Below, one piece after another: positions 54,440-64,000 of a stretch of DNA of 64,000 bases. The translations under genes were made by a program, and so were the position numbers. Source of the stretch: Pollenia angustigena (taxonomy: Eukaryota > Arthropoda > Insecta > Diptera > Polleniidae); contig OV884060.1 of NCBI GenBank assembly GCA_930367215.1, positions 175,533,253 to 175,597,252 of the forward strand, written 5' to 3'. Position 1 is the stretch's first letter. The number at the start of each line of letters is the position of its first letter. Under the pieces are notes generated by a model. That model searched no databases, had not been told where the DNA came from, and worked only from the letters and a program-made list of their open reading frames with translations.

Positions 54440-55575
54440 GTACATTAAAGTGACCACAAAAAATCGTTGTTGAAATTTTTTTGGTCTTCACCCACAATGC
54501 GCTCGTCGTTCAAAATTTGGAAAAATCGATATTTTTGGGCAAAAACTGGCATATGTAGCCATAACTCCAGAACTTTAAATAATAAAAACACGCTTAATAT
54601 TTTAAAAGAAAGCTGATATTGTTCTTTAAAATTTATATTACATACATAATTGTTGTTATTTTAAGTGAAACCGAGTTACAACAGCTTTTATCCCCAAAAA
54701 CGTGACCTGGTACCACTAGGACCATACTATGTTAATTTCAATACAGCGGAGCAATTAGTTTTAGCGTTTGCATTGAATTTCAGAAGGCTGCTAAAATGGG
54801 ATCTTAGGTAAATTATGGACCGTATATCACTAAATTCCGTAACATTTTTTTTTGGCCATATGAAGCTAAGCTAGAAGAAAGTTTACCCCAATATCTATAT
54901 CTGCTACGGTCTTAGGCGTATTTAATTATTTTACCAGAGTGGGCTTTATATGGGGCCTATGGTAAATTATAGACCGATCTTCACGAAACTTTACAGTATT
55001 ACTTCTAGTCCTATTAAACTGTGATTTACCAAATTTTGTTATGATAGCATTATTTTTTACGGTTTTATGTTTTATGGACCGATCTTCACGAAATTTCACA
55101 GTGTCATTTCTAGTCCTTTTTAATTAGGGTTTTAGGCGTACTATACTGTTTACCGGGAGTAGGGCTTATATGGGGCATAGGGTAAATCATGAACGGATCT
55201 CCACGAAATTTTGCATCATGATCTCCAGTTGAATAAAACGAATATTTGCAAAATCTTTTCTTTTAGTTGATGGTTCCACATTTTGATCCATAGCTCTGAT
55301 CCTATTGAACCGATTTTGCTGGATTTCAATCCCTTAGGATAACTGCAAGCAATTTGACGCTATGTTTGTTTATAACTTTTGGGGTTTTCGAAAGTGAGGG
55401 TGTTTTCCACAGGCGGCAGGCGGTGAGATGGACAGACAGACGGACATGGTTTCATCGACTTAGAATTACTCAAGGACCCAGCATATATATACTTTATGGG
55501 GTCTGAGATGAATAATAAAAAAGTTTCACACGGAATGACAAACTTAGTATACCCTCTTCACAACTAATGGTGTTT
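54440..55575 (+). repeat. dispersed fly repeat, long copy
   Basis: It holds three diverged repeats of 'GACCGATCTTCACGAAAYTT...CTAGTCCT' (54975, 55080, 55190), a run ACAGACAGACGGACATGG (55434), GGGTCTGAGATGAATAATAA and GGAATGACAAACTTAGTATA at the right end. The last parts match 9290-9400 and, inverted, 59460-59600. Confidence 0.6.
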
Positions 55576-57115
55576 CCTTTTCTAATAAATAATGATGCAT
55601 TATAGTTGTGTAATATATTTATTAGGTTACACGAACCCTTACAAAGTGATACATTTTTCTAAACTACAATGGAACAAAATAATAGCTACGTTTTACACTC
55701 AACACTAATGTTTACTTAGCGTGTTAAATATTGAATGCAAAGTTTGTACTAAAAGCGATATTCACCACGCTTGTAGCAATTTTCAACATTGAATTTTCTT
55801 AAAATTCCAATAAGCGTTAACAGCACAAAAAAATTATAAGAAAAGTAAAACAAAGGAAAAACAAACAGTTTTTATATCCATCACAATATAACTAAAAATC
55901 ACAATATAACGTAAATTGTCCGCAAACACAAGAAAAAAAATACTTGCTTGCATAAAAAAGTACTTTACGCAGATGCAAAAAAGGGTATTGTCTCACACTC
56001 AGTTATAACTGCGGGTAAGAAATGGAACAAATTTGCCATTTATTGTTGCAACATGTTTAGAAAGGAAAACGACAACTTCTCACACGTTTGCATATATTTT
56101 TAGAATGGAACAAAAACCCGCACGAATAATAGCATATATGGAACATTATTGTCATAATTGTGGTGGAGGGTATAAAAATCCAAAATCTGTATTTGTTTAA
56201 GTTTTGTATTTGTACTGTATTTTAGTAACTAAACAAATGAATTTTGAACCATTCCAGTTTTAATCATTGACTTTCTAAACAAAAACTTTTATAACATTCA
56301 ATTGTTTGAAATCTGGAAAAATTGTAATTGATGCTTGAAACCTAAACTCGATCATGAAAACTGAAATCCAAATTGGATTTGATAAGTCAGGAGCAACACT
56401 TTGAAAGTTGAAGACCAAATGGAATTGTTTGAATGGTTATTCCGCATATGAAGTAAGCGACCAGCAATTACCTAAACATGATCTTTATAATAAATACAAA
56501 TCAATGAAATTTTGCGAAATAATCTATCTCCAATCACCCTTAGAAGACATGTTCTATATTCCAGTTCCAAAAATCCAAATTGCCCAAAGTTATTTAAACA
56601 CACATTAACTTTTTAAAATATTAATAACAAGGCAAAATTTAGTTTTTATTTTTATGTATATTTGGCATGTCAGAGAAGGATTAAAGGAAAGCAGTGTGAA
56701 GTTATGAATTTAGAGGGTTACAGACATGTTAGGTATGCACAGGTATTTACAGTTACAGAAGATGAACTACTTATTTAATAAACTGAACTGAACGATTTAA
56801 TAGGCTTGACGAGGCACTCTCTTGTTGAGACTGGTAAAACAAAGAGGCAACGGGATTTGTTTCATGGCTCTGGAGATATGCATTAATTATAGTGACTTCT
56901 TATTAAAATTTCTGTTAGTATCCTTAATTTCCTTAAGTAAAACAAATTCTTTTTGCGAAAAATATGCTACATTATATACATTTCCCACTCTTAAAATGTA
57001 ATTTATAATCTCTCAAAGTGTAACATTTTTCAACTTCAATCGAACAAAATTAGCTGTTTTTATTTATAACTCTTATAGCCGTATTCCCAATGTATCGACC
57101 AACTGCCTGCTACTA
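55576..57115. other. AT-rich non-coding DNA
   Basis: The 66-codon frame at 56408 shows no recognisable domain. No TE ends recognised. Confidence 0.4.
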
Positions 57116-57256
57116 CAGTCAAAAGATAAATCAATCCATCCGTACTTAAGTCATGCCGAAGCTGTAATAGCAGTACGGTGAGTACAGATTTTCTTGAATC
57201 AAGCACAGAAATATTGAGTAAAGTACGGATTTTCAATCGCGAAATACTCAACTTAT

Positions 57257-57291
<35 letters not shown>

Positions 57292-58050
57292 TATACAATC
57301 CCGATTTCGTACTTGAAATAATCCGAAAATAAGATTGATTTCAGTAAAACTAAGATTGAATCATTCTCAAAATCCGCTTGATTTAAGAATTATAAAGTTG
57401 ATTAAATCCCGAATTCGTACTTAAAATAATCCGAAAATTAGATTGATTTAAGTAAAACAAAGATTAAATCAATCCCAAAATGCGCTTGATTCAAGTTTTA
57501 TGAAGTTGATTCAATCCCGAATTCGTACTTGAAATAAACCAAAACTGAAATTAAAAGGAGAATTTTATTATGGTTGATTTACTTACCCATTTTACACCTT
57601 ACAGAAATTAATAAACATTAGCATTATTCCCGATATGGTTTTTAAATTAAATGAGAAGCAAGAGTTCTCAATTTTACTTTTTCGACATGAAAATAATGTG
57701 TTTTCGTCATTTTCTGTCGTTTTTGTTGTTTCTACACACAACAAGGAAATCGTTTTAACTGCTTGTGTGTTGTTGCTGTAATGCCTACAACAAACTTTGA
57801 TAAGTTAAATAAAATTAAAACGCTCACTTTGTAATTTTACTCTCAGAGTGGCACTACCAACGAAAAGTTTAATCTACTTTTAATTTGGTTAAGGAATTTT
57901 GTACTTATTTCAAGAAATTCCGGGATTGATTTTCTAAAGTAGTCCCATTTAGGATTGTTTTAAGTATGTTTTATTGTTATTTGTACTTGAATTTTTGCTT
58001 AAATTAAGTATAAAAAACTTAATTTATTTCGAGTGTTTTTCTTTCTATGA
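57116..58050 (+). mobile_element. TA-flanked non-autonomous element, copy 3
   Basis: It begins CAGTCAAAAGATAAATCAAT after TA (57114-57115) and ends TCGAGTGTTTTTCTTTCTAT near 58050. It shows three clear internal units with ATAATCCGAAAATRAGATTG (57316, 57424, 57530) and an (AT)n run at 57257-57286. It has no Harbinger MITE at the homologous site (CCCATTTAGGATTG, 57945), giving a second empty site. Confidence 0.75.
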
Positions 58051-59440
58051 TAATCTCGATATTAATTTATTAGACTGATAAACTGTTCGTTTTTGATTTT
58101 GGTGTTCTCAGTGTACACACAAAACTGATGGCAATACCTCCCAAAATAAATGTAAAAGTCAGCAGGTTGGATTTACCTGTTCAGAAAATAACTTATTGGC
58201 AGATGATGTAGTGTTAGTTTTACTACAGAATAGATGCAAATAAGACGTTGAGAAAAAAATCACCGACATTTTATATAGAGATTTCAAACCCAGTGATTGC
58301 TGTTACTTTCCAAAAGTTTGACTTGTAACACCTCATAAAACAGTGTAGGTGTTTTAGTCGTTTATAAAAATGATGCTTATGATTTCTTTCACAATTTTTT
58401 GTTTGTCGTTCTTAATTCTTTTTTCTCGATTTGATCATTCTGTGTTGGTTTTGAAATTTTTGGCGTTTTAGTAGGAGTTTTTTCAGCTGTTTCTCTCTCT
58501 CTGTTTTGCTGTGGCATATTTTAACAATTCGATTTGTTTCCAATTGTTGCGATCTTTTTTAGGCTGTTTTTTGTTTTGTTTGGCTGGTGCTATTTGCTGG
58601 TTTCAGCTTATTGTGGCTGTTATTGTGTGAGAAGTTTTGTGATCACTGGCATTTTTCAATGTCTGAGATTATGTCTGGTTTGTGTTTTTATTTTCATTTT
58701 ATTTAAAAACTGTTAAATATTCGTGTTTATCATTGGCTGGTTTAAATGTTGAAAAAATTTCATTTAGTTTTTTGTGATTGGATAATCAAACAGTTTTTTG
58801 TCTCATATTTTATTTGTTTTTTGTTTGGTGTGTTTTTCGTTTATGGTCTTTTGCAACATAATAAACTAATGAATCATGTTGTGGTATGTTTGGAGCATAA
58901 ATACGCTTTTTTCAATATTCACAGAAATTATAAATTTCAAATAAAATCTTGGCAAAAAAAGGTGTATAAAAACCATTCAAAAATAATTTTATGAAATTAT
59001 AAGCGAACAATTTTATCTGGTTTTTATTTCGAAATAGAAAAAATGTATTCGGTTATTGCTTAAATCACGTTATATTTTAAAGAAAAAGTTAATTTAGATG
59101 ATCATATTTTTTTTTGTTATATCTAAAGCAAATTCCGTTATAAGTTTATAGGTATACATTTTTTGCACTAATTGATAGATTATATATTAGGTTTTATTCC
59201 AATTTGGTTAATGATGAGAAAATTTTTTAAAGCTTTAGCAGAATTTATTTTTACTAACCTTAAATTTTAAAGTAAAAGAATGCTTTTTTATTTGGATTTG
59301 TATTGCACTTAATAAGCATAATAAGCTATATTTATCCCTTAAATCATTAGATTGGTAAGACCAATTAGATAATACAATAAAACATCAAACGAATTTTTCG
59401 TAAAAAAGTTATATGGTGATTTTTTAAAAGGTTAATTTTT
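58051..59440. other. AT-rich non-coding DNA
   Basis: Frames at 58534 and 58746 are rich in Phe/Leu/Cys because of T-rich DNA. No signal of a real gene. Confidence 0.4.
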
Positions 59441-59444
59441 AAAC

Positions 59445-59708
59445 CGTCTATCACTAGTGGTGAATTTTGTCACTCCGTGTGAAACTTTTAAAATATTCAG
59501 CTAAGACCCCATAAAGTACATATTTTCTGGGTCCTCGAGTCGATTTAGCCATGTCCGACTGTCTTTCCGTCTGTCTGTTTGTCTTTAATTTAATGAAACA
59601 AAATTTGGCGTCATATTATTTTTAGCTATCCTTAGCAGTTTTAGATTTTAATCCAGCTAAATCAGCTCAGCAGGAAAATTATTTTAAATCCAAATGTGGA
59701 ACAACCCA
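59445..59708 (-). repeat. dispersed fly repeat, inverse copy, split by an insertion
   Basis: It matches 55260-55570 in inverse orientation: GTGTGAAACTTTTAAAATAT, GACCCCATAAAGTA, TGGCTAAATCG-like and TCCAAATGTGGAAC. It is interrupted at 59708 by the 1184-bp insertion and continues at 60907 (TAAAAATG...), as the homologous ATGTGGAACCATCAACTAAAA at 55264-55284 (inverse) shows. Confidence 0.65.
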
Positions 59709-60892
59709 GGGGTCAAGTTGCATATTCAGAAGGAAGCCTTCGGGATTGCCTTGAATATGAGAACATGTGCCTTAATTTGCCTCCTCGTGGCGACCCCTGG
59801 GCATCTGTTTTGCAGATGGCGAAAAATTAAGGCTCTAGGTGAGGCTATCCTAAGACCTGTCGGGGTCTGAAAGCTTAAAGCTCTTAAAGTTCTTGGACTT
59901 TAGTAGTGTGAGGTACTCACTAGAGTACCTACGGTTATCTGGTGCCTCGTGCAATCAGAAAGCCCCGGTGACACGGCACCGACTGACTGAATGGTTGCAG
60001 ATTCTCTTTACTTCCGGTGGAGTCTCTCAATGATTCAAGGTATCCAGATAATTGATATGAATTTCAGTCTTAATACATGCAACTTATGGAATTAGTTACG
60101 TATTTTGTCGTGTTTTTATTTTTTATTTTTTTATTTTTTTTTTAATTCCCTATGCTAATCCCCGCGAAGCTTGACACTTGTCTGCAGGAAAGAAACCAGA
60201 GTCTCTGGCGGGAATCGAACCCGCAACCCCGGGGTTGATAGACTAGCTCAATACTAGCTAGCCTACCGGGGCACTTTGTCATGGTAGTAGGTTGAGCTGG
60301 ATGCTCAAATGAGTTGGAGCCTTTCGGCTGGAGTGAGCTGGGTGCTCTGTTGCATTGGAAGCTGAAGGTCATGGGTGAGCTGGGTTTGAGAGAGAAGTGT
60401 TGGATTATCAATGACAATATGGCAGTTTATCTGTTTGTGATTCGTTATATCCGTTATTGTTTGTGAACTTGGTGTTCTGTGTGCATTGGCGTGGTAGTGA
60501 GGTCTTAGAAGCCCTTAGTTAGAACTCCCCCGAAATTAGCTAGGGTGTGGATGCGTCACGGCCGTATAAGCTGTTCCCGTGGATTAGGTGTTGATTTATG
60601 TTCTTTGTACTTTTGCTAATTCATTTAAGAATGCATGTTTTGAGAATGGAAGGAAGATTAATTATTTGGAATGCTTCTCTCATTGGGAGTTAGTAAAGAG
60701 ATACACGAGGTGGTTGTGCCTAAAGTTTACGCAGGCAGCAGAGGTTTATATAGCTCGGACTCTAAAACAAAGAGGTATATATGATCCAATCCAATGGGGG
60801 CATTTGGTAAGTGCTTAATATAACACACCCAAGAGCTAAGCACTCTCATGAAATTACGTCTGAGACAGGTATTCATGTAAAAACCCGGACTC
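59709..60892. mobile_element. unclassified 1184-bp insertion with 14-bp TSD
   Basis: TGTGGAACAACCCA occurs at 59695-59708 and 60893-60906 without mismatch. The insert is GC-richer than its surroundings. It starts GGGGTCAAGTTGCATATTCA and ends AAACCCGGACTC, with no inverted repeats and no poly(A). A 14-bp TSD suggests target-primed retrotransposition. It contains segments such as GACCCCTGGGCATC and GTCGGGGTCTGAAAGC, and a SINE at 60112-60274. The plus frame 60588-60818 (KQRGIYDPIQWGHLVSA at its end) is not recognised. Confidence 0.75.
60112..60274 (-). mobile_element. tRNA-derived SINE with A-rich tail
   Basis: Read from 60274: GTGCCCCGGTAGGCTAGCTA (tRNA-like 5' end and A box), then GCGGGTTCGATTCCCGCC, which has a perfect B box GGTTCGATTCC (60211-60221). 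It is followed by AGAGACTCTGGTTTCTTTCC and an A-rich tail (60150-60112). Flanks GACAAAGT-like (60275-60283) and GACAAAAT-like (60102-60110) are an imperfect duplication. It does not fold as a full modern tRNA gene and has an extended region between the boxes. Confidence 0.65.
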
Positions 60893-60906
60893 TGTGGAAC
60901 AACCCA

Positions 60907-61598
60907 TAAAAATGTATAATTCTGTTACAGAAATTACCATAAATTAGTGGCGATTGTTATTCAATTTAAACAAACTCGTTTATAAAATGCACTCTTTTTA
61001 TTTTTTGTGTACTCTTTAAATCTACCGAATTAGGGTATTGTAGTAAAATTTTATACCCCAACATTTTAAGGCTAGAAATCACGTAATGTGATGCATAAAA
61101 GTAGTGGTTGTAGACCCGTGATAAAAAGACACATACAAGCTCATTATGTTTTTGTCAAGGTGAGAGAAACGATATGATGCGATACGATATGATACAGAAT
61201 TGTTCCGCAGCGCACCACAATCAATACTCAATTAAAAATGGAGCCTTTAACGTAGCATAGTTAAAAGAGAGTATTTGAAAATTTTCGCGTGACTTTTCGC
61301 TTTCGGAAGTCATGAATAATTTGTGGCGATTTTCCACAAGCAATACATTTTTGAGGCAAACAGTATTGCCAATTTAGCATTATTTAAGTAATTTGACTTG
61401 AAAAAAAACTGATTTAGGTTGTAGCATATTTTCTAGCATTATTTAAACATTTTTAGCATTCTTTAGTTCTTGTGGTATTTTTAATATTTTCCATTTTTAT
61501 AATGTTTAACAAAAATACAAAAGAAAAAAAAACGGAAGATTCTAACATTAAATTAGATCTAAAAATGCATCATTAAAAATATAAAAAAGGGAAAAATT
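60907..61598. other. AT-rich non-coding DNA with a dispersed repeat piece
   Basis: 61285-61375 resembles 39480-39560 (GGAAGTCATGAATAATTTGT, GCAATACATTTTTGAGGC). A GATACGATATGATAC stretch lies at 61180. No gene. Confidence 0.4.
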
Positions 61599-61727
61599 AG
61601 TGCTGGCTTACACTAATCAAGTTTTAGCTTTAAGGAAAGAAGGGAAAAGAGAATGCCATTTCTTTTCCTCTCTCACCTAAGAACTCAAAACTTGATGGCT
61701 AAAACTTGAAAAGTGTGAGTCAGCACT
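61599..61727. mobile_element. palindromic MITE (CTCTCACC core), copy of a related family
   Basis: The ends are AGTGCTGGCTTACACTAATC and, inward from the right, AGTGCTGACTCACACTTTTC; both lead into AAGTTTTAGC. The centre has CTTTTCCTCTCTCACCTAAG, similar to the MITE at 28271-28415. Confidence 0.7.
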
Positions 61728-63115
61728 TAGTAAATTCTATTCACAAAAGTTTCGCAAAGATTGGGGCAAGCACCTAAAGTTAAAAGGATGGATAAAAGAA
61801 ACAGATGATTTAGAAAAAACCTTTTGCAATTACTGCAAATGCAATACTGTTTCTAAAAAAATAAAAATTAGTTGCGAGAAACAACACGCTTGACGATTTT
61901 TTGTTCCGAAATTAGCAAAGTGCCGATTTGCTGATTTTTTTCTAAAAAGTGATGAATTTTTTAAATTTTCTGACACGTTCGTTTTTTAATCTTGGAATGT
62001 TTAGCAGCCGTACCGTAAGCGCCCATTTAGACAGGGAAACATTTGGAAGGGAAACATTTTGTTTGGTAGCAAATTACGGGTGGGGAAGTGAGAATGGTTT
62101 TTGTGTTCGGTACTCGGCGACACGCTTTGTTCTCATTTTCTTTGTTGACATTTACTTTGCTTTTTGAAAAAAAAAACAACAATATTAACAGAATGTTTCC
62201 GGCAACATGTTCGTCTGTATGACCGGGAATGAAAACACAAAAGAGAATTCCAGATGTTTTCCTTTCAAATGTTCGCTCGTCTAAACTCAGACTAACAAGA
62301 GCGGTAGGTACGATGATATGCCATATCTTAGCAAGAGCGTTAACGTTGTGTTACGAACAGTAGTAAACGCTTTTTTGTTTAATAAAAGCCACAAATTGTA
62401 AACAAAAATAATATTAAACAAGCTACATTGACCAAAAACAAACCAAATTTCCATTCTTAATTAACAAAGAGGCAAACTTCAATATTAAACGACCTGTGAA
62501 AATGCGTTTTTACACTGCAAATCGTTGAGGCTGCTCTATTCAAAAACTAGAAAACGCGTGCCGCTTTTGTTTAGGTACGGGTGCAATATGCAAATCTTAA
62601 GAAAATCTTCAAATTATTATTTTGAGAGTACAAAAACAACAATGTTACACTTTTGTTTATCTTTTGTCAAACCATCATCGAATTAACCTTTTACGACTCC
62701 CTGTATAAATTTTATTTTCAACAATTATACGGCGAGCATTTCACGAGCTGTAATATTATATCTACATGAGTCTCATACGATTCTTAACATGAAAGACTCG
62801 TTAGATAATCTTTACCCACGTCTTAAACGATTCCCACAATGATTGAAAAAGCGTCTTTCGCTGTGCTATGGAAGAATCTCAGTCGTGTAACAGTTTTTCC
62901 CTACAATTAAAAAATGCGGTCGTCGACGATTAAAGATTCCCAGTATCTCTTACACGATTTAAAATGCTAGCTGGTTATAAAGTAATTATGTTTTTGTTTA
63001 AATGTTTTTTGTTTTATCAAAATCAAACAAAAATTGTTAAAAAAAAATAAAAAATAAATTTAAAGTTGTCTGATTTTTCTTAAGTTGTATTTTTATTCGA
63101 CCTTTAAAATTCAAT
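61728..63115. other. AT-rich non-coding DNA
   Basis: Around 62018-62290, 'GCCCATTTAGACAGGGAAAC' and 'GTTCGCTCGTCTAAACTCAG' may be remains of an inverted-repeat element. 62750-62950 repeats GATTCTTAAC/GATTCCCA-type words with spaced CGA. No gene. Confidence 0.4.
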
Positions 63116-63116
63116 A

Positions 63117-63338
63117 TTAAATTAAAATGCTTAAGCTCGAGGTCAGTTGTATGCAAAATTTTTCTTTATTTGTTTCTTTGTTTCCGATATTTCGATATTC
63201 TTTGAATATCATCATCAGGGAATGTTTAATTAAAATTTACATTAACCACAATAAAGGAGTAATAGCTCTTCACGTTTCAGCATCAAAAACTACACTTTTA
63301 CATACAACTGACCTCGAGCTTAAGCATTTTAATTTAAT
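63117..63338. mobile_element. inverted-repeat element with 37-bp perfect arms
   Basis: Arms 63117-63153 and 63301-63338 are perfect inverted copies around CTTAAGCTCGAGGTCAGTTG. A GTTGTCTGATTTTT flank occurs just outside the right arm (63341) and at 63066 on the left, in direct orientation. The 76-codon frame at 63127 reads through one arm into the other. Confidence 0.7.
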
Positions 63339-63749
63339 GTTGTCTGATTTTTTTTGACGATTTTTCGAAACGTGAAAGACGATTTATTCTTTTTTCTCAG
63401 GAAATTGAAGATTTCCTCACAAATTTATCTGACAGCCCTGGCTACGAGAGTAACTGAAAAAAATCCTATCTCTTTCTAAAGAATTTGTTACAAAGTACAG
63501 CAGAGGCGGCATCAAGCTTATGCGCTGTGCATAGTTCGGATGCACATGTTGATCATCTGACAAACCTTTTTTAAAGGCAGTTTGACAGCTCGTCGCTAAA
63601 GCTGAAGGACAAAATGCAGCATATTATAAACAATTAAGTGGCCCTTACTTTAGTGAACATCTTTCTATTTGTTTTATAAAATTTTTTTTTGCATTTTTAA
63701 CAAAATCTTGCATTTTTCCTAAATAAGTTTTGGCAACACTGGACAGAAA

Positions 63750-63970
63750 GGCGCGTTATTCAACGCATAAAAAATTATCAGCCTTGCACACTGCACAGAC
63801 CAGCATATTTTTTGTTACAGTAATTCTATAATATTCTCCACTACAAATCTCTTGTAAGGAAATAAAAATTGTTAAGAGTTCGTTTACTTGCAGTATGTCT
63901 TAATGCGTCGCGCTTAAATGTGCGTTACTTTTTTAAATGTGCACGTACATATGTGCTTCGCAAACTATCA
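63750..63970 (+). repeat. dispersed repeat (partner at 39440-39830)
   Basis: Shares TTGCAGTATGTCTTAATGCG-like, CTTTTTTAAATGTGC and TGTGCTTCGCAAA with 39745-39815, in the same orientation and order. Confidence 0.55.
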
Positions 63971-64000
63971 TGGGAACTCAACGTTCGGACGAGGGTTGAT

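Noticed and set aside
58534..58994. Small membrane proteins with hydrophobic stretches
   Set aside because: Phe/Leu/Cys/Val content follows directly from T-rich DNA; overlapping T-rich frames elsewhere give similar peptides.
60196..60274. A functional tRNA gene on the minus strand
   Set aside because: The A and B boxes are good, but the region between them does not give a normal cloverleaf, and an A-rich tail with target duplication indicates a SINE.
1..64000. Host protein-coding exons
   Set aside because: I looked on both strands for frames with recognisable domains and found only TE proteins. Short exons of an unrecognised gene cannot be excluded without transcripts.

Overview
The window looks like nuclear DNA from a higher (calyptrate-type) fly. 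It is very AT-rich, has no bacterial-style gene packing, and consists almost entirely of transposable elements (TEs) inserted into one another. I found no convincing host gene exon on either strand; every long open frame that I can assign belongs to a TE. The organism assignment is an inference from the TE families (LOA/R1-like and jockey LINEs, Transib, many hATs, mariner-type remnants, a short Helitron, tRNA-derived SINEs) and from a dispersed repeat carrying the 'GTCCG..CTGTCTGTC' and 'GGAATGACAAACTTA' signatures familiar from fly genomes.

The centrepiece is at 10305-20517. A full-length, minus-strand LOA/R1-like non-LTR retrotransposon (about 5.3 kb net, 13-bp target duplication with one mismatch) has been split by two DNA transposons. 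A 3347-bp Transib element (15134-18480, TSD CGTCG) interrupts the endonuclease domain. A 1540-bp hAT-type element (11646-13185, TSD CTCCTTGC) sits between the reverse transcriptase and RNase H. Taking out each insertion with one TSD copy leaves the retrotransposon's ORF2 in one frame of 1209 residues, so both insertions are probably younger than the loss of ORF2 function. The Transib has an apparently intact transposase ORF and ends that look like V(D)J recombination signals (CACAGTG/CACAGTA, a 22-23 bp spacer, then GCAAAAATC).

Left part (1-10300): one of three copies of a TA-flanked element (578-2461) carrying a nested hAT and a Harbinger-type MITE; LINE 3' remnants (3040-3440 and 5030-5460); a long inverted-repeat element (5465-5931); a mariner-type transposase remnant interrupted by a hAT that itself holds two nested MITEs (6250-7780); a dispersed fly repeat (8800-9415); and a 636-bp foldback (9638-10273) beside the LOA-like insertion.

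Middle (20.5-40 kb): a second TA-element copy; a 4-kb hAT-ended unit (25282-29236) containing another hAT with a decayed transposase plus a palindromic SINE/MITE cluster; a 5'-truncated jockey LINE (30647-33294) placed downstream of an unusual series of small hairpins with a conserved TGTAA-like loop; and several MITEs and palindromes.

Right part (40-64 kb): hAT-like elements with subterminal repeats, a TA-flanked 779-bp element, SINEs, a short Helitron-like element and a CCCGGG-rich hAT inside a larger inverted-repeat unit (49529-52068), the third TA-element copy, and an unclassified 1184-bp insertion with a perfect 14-bp target duplication (59709-60892). The long stretches between them are AT-rich DNA in which I see no gene.
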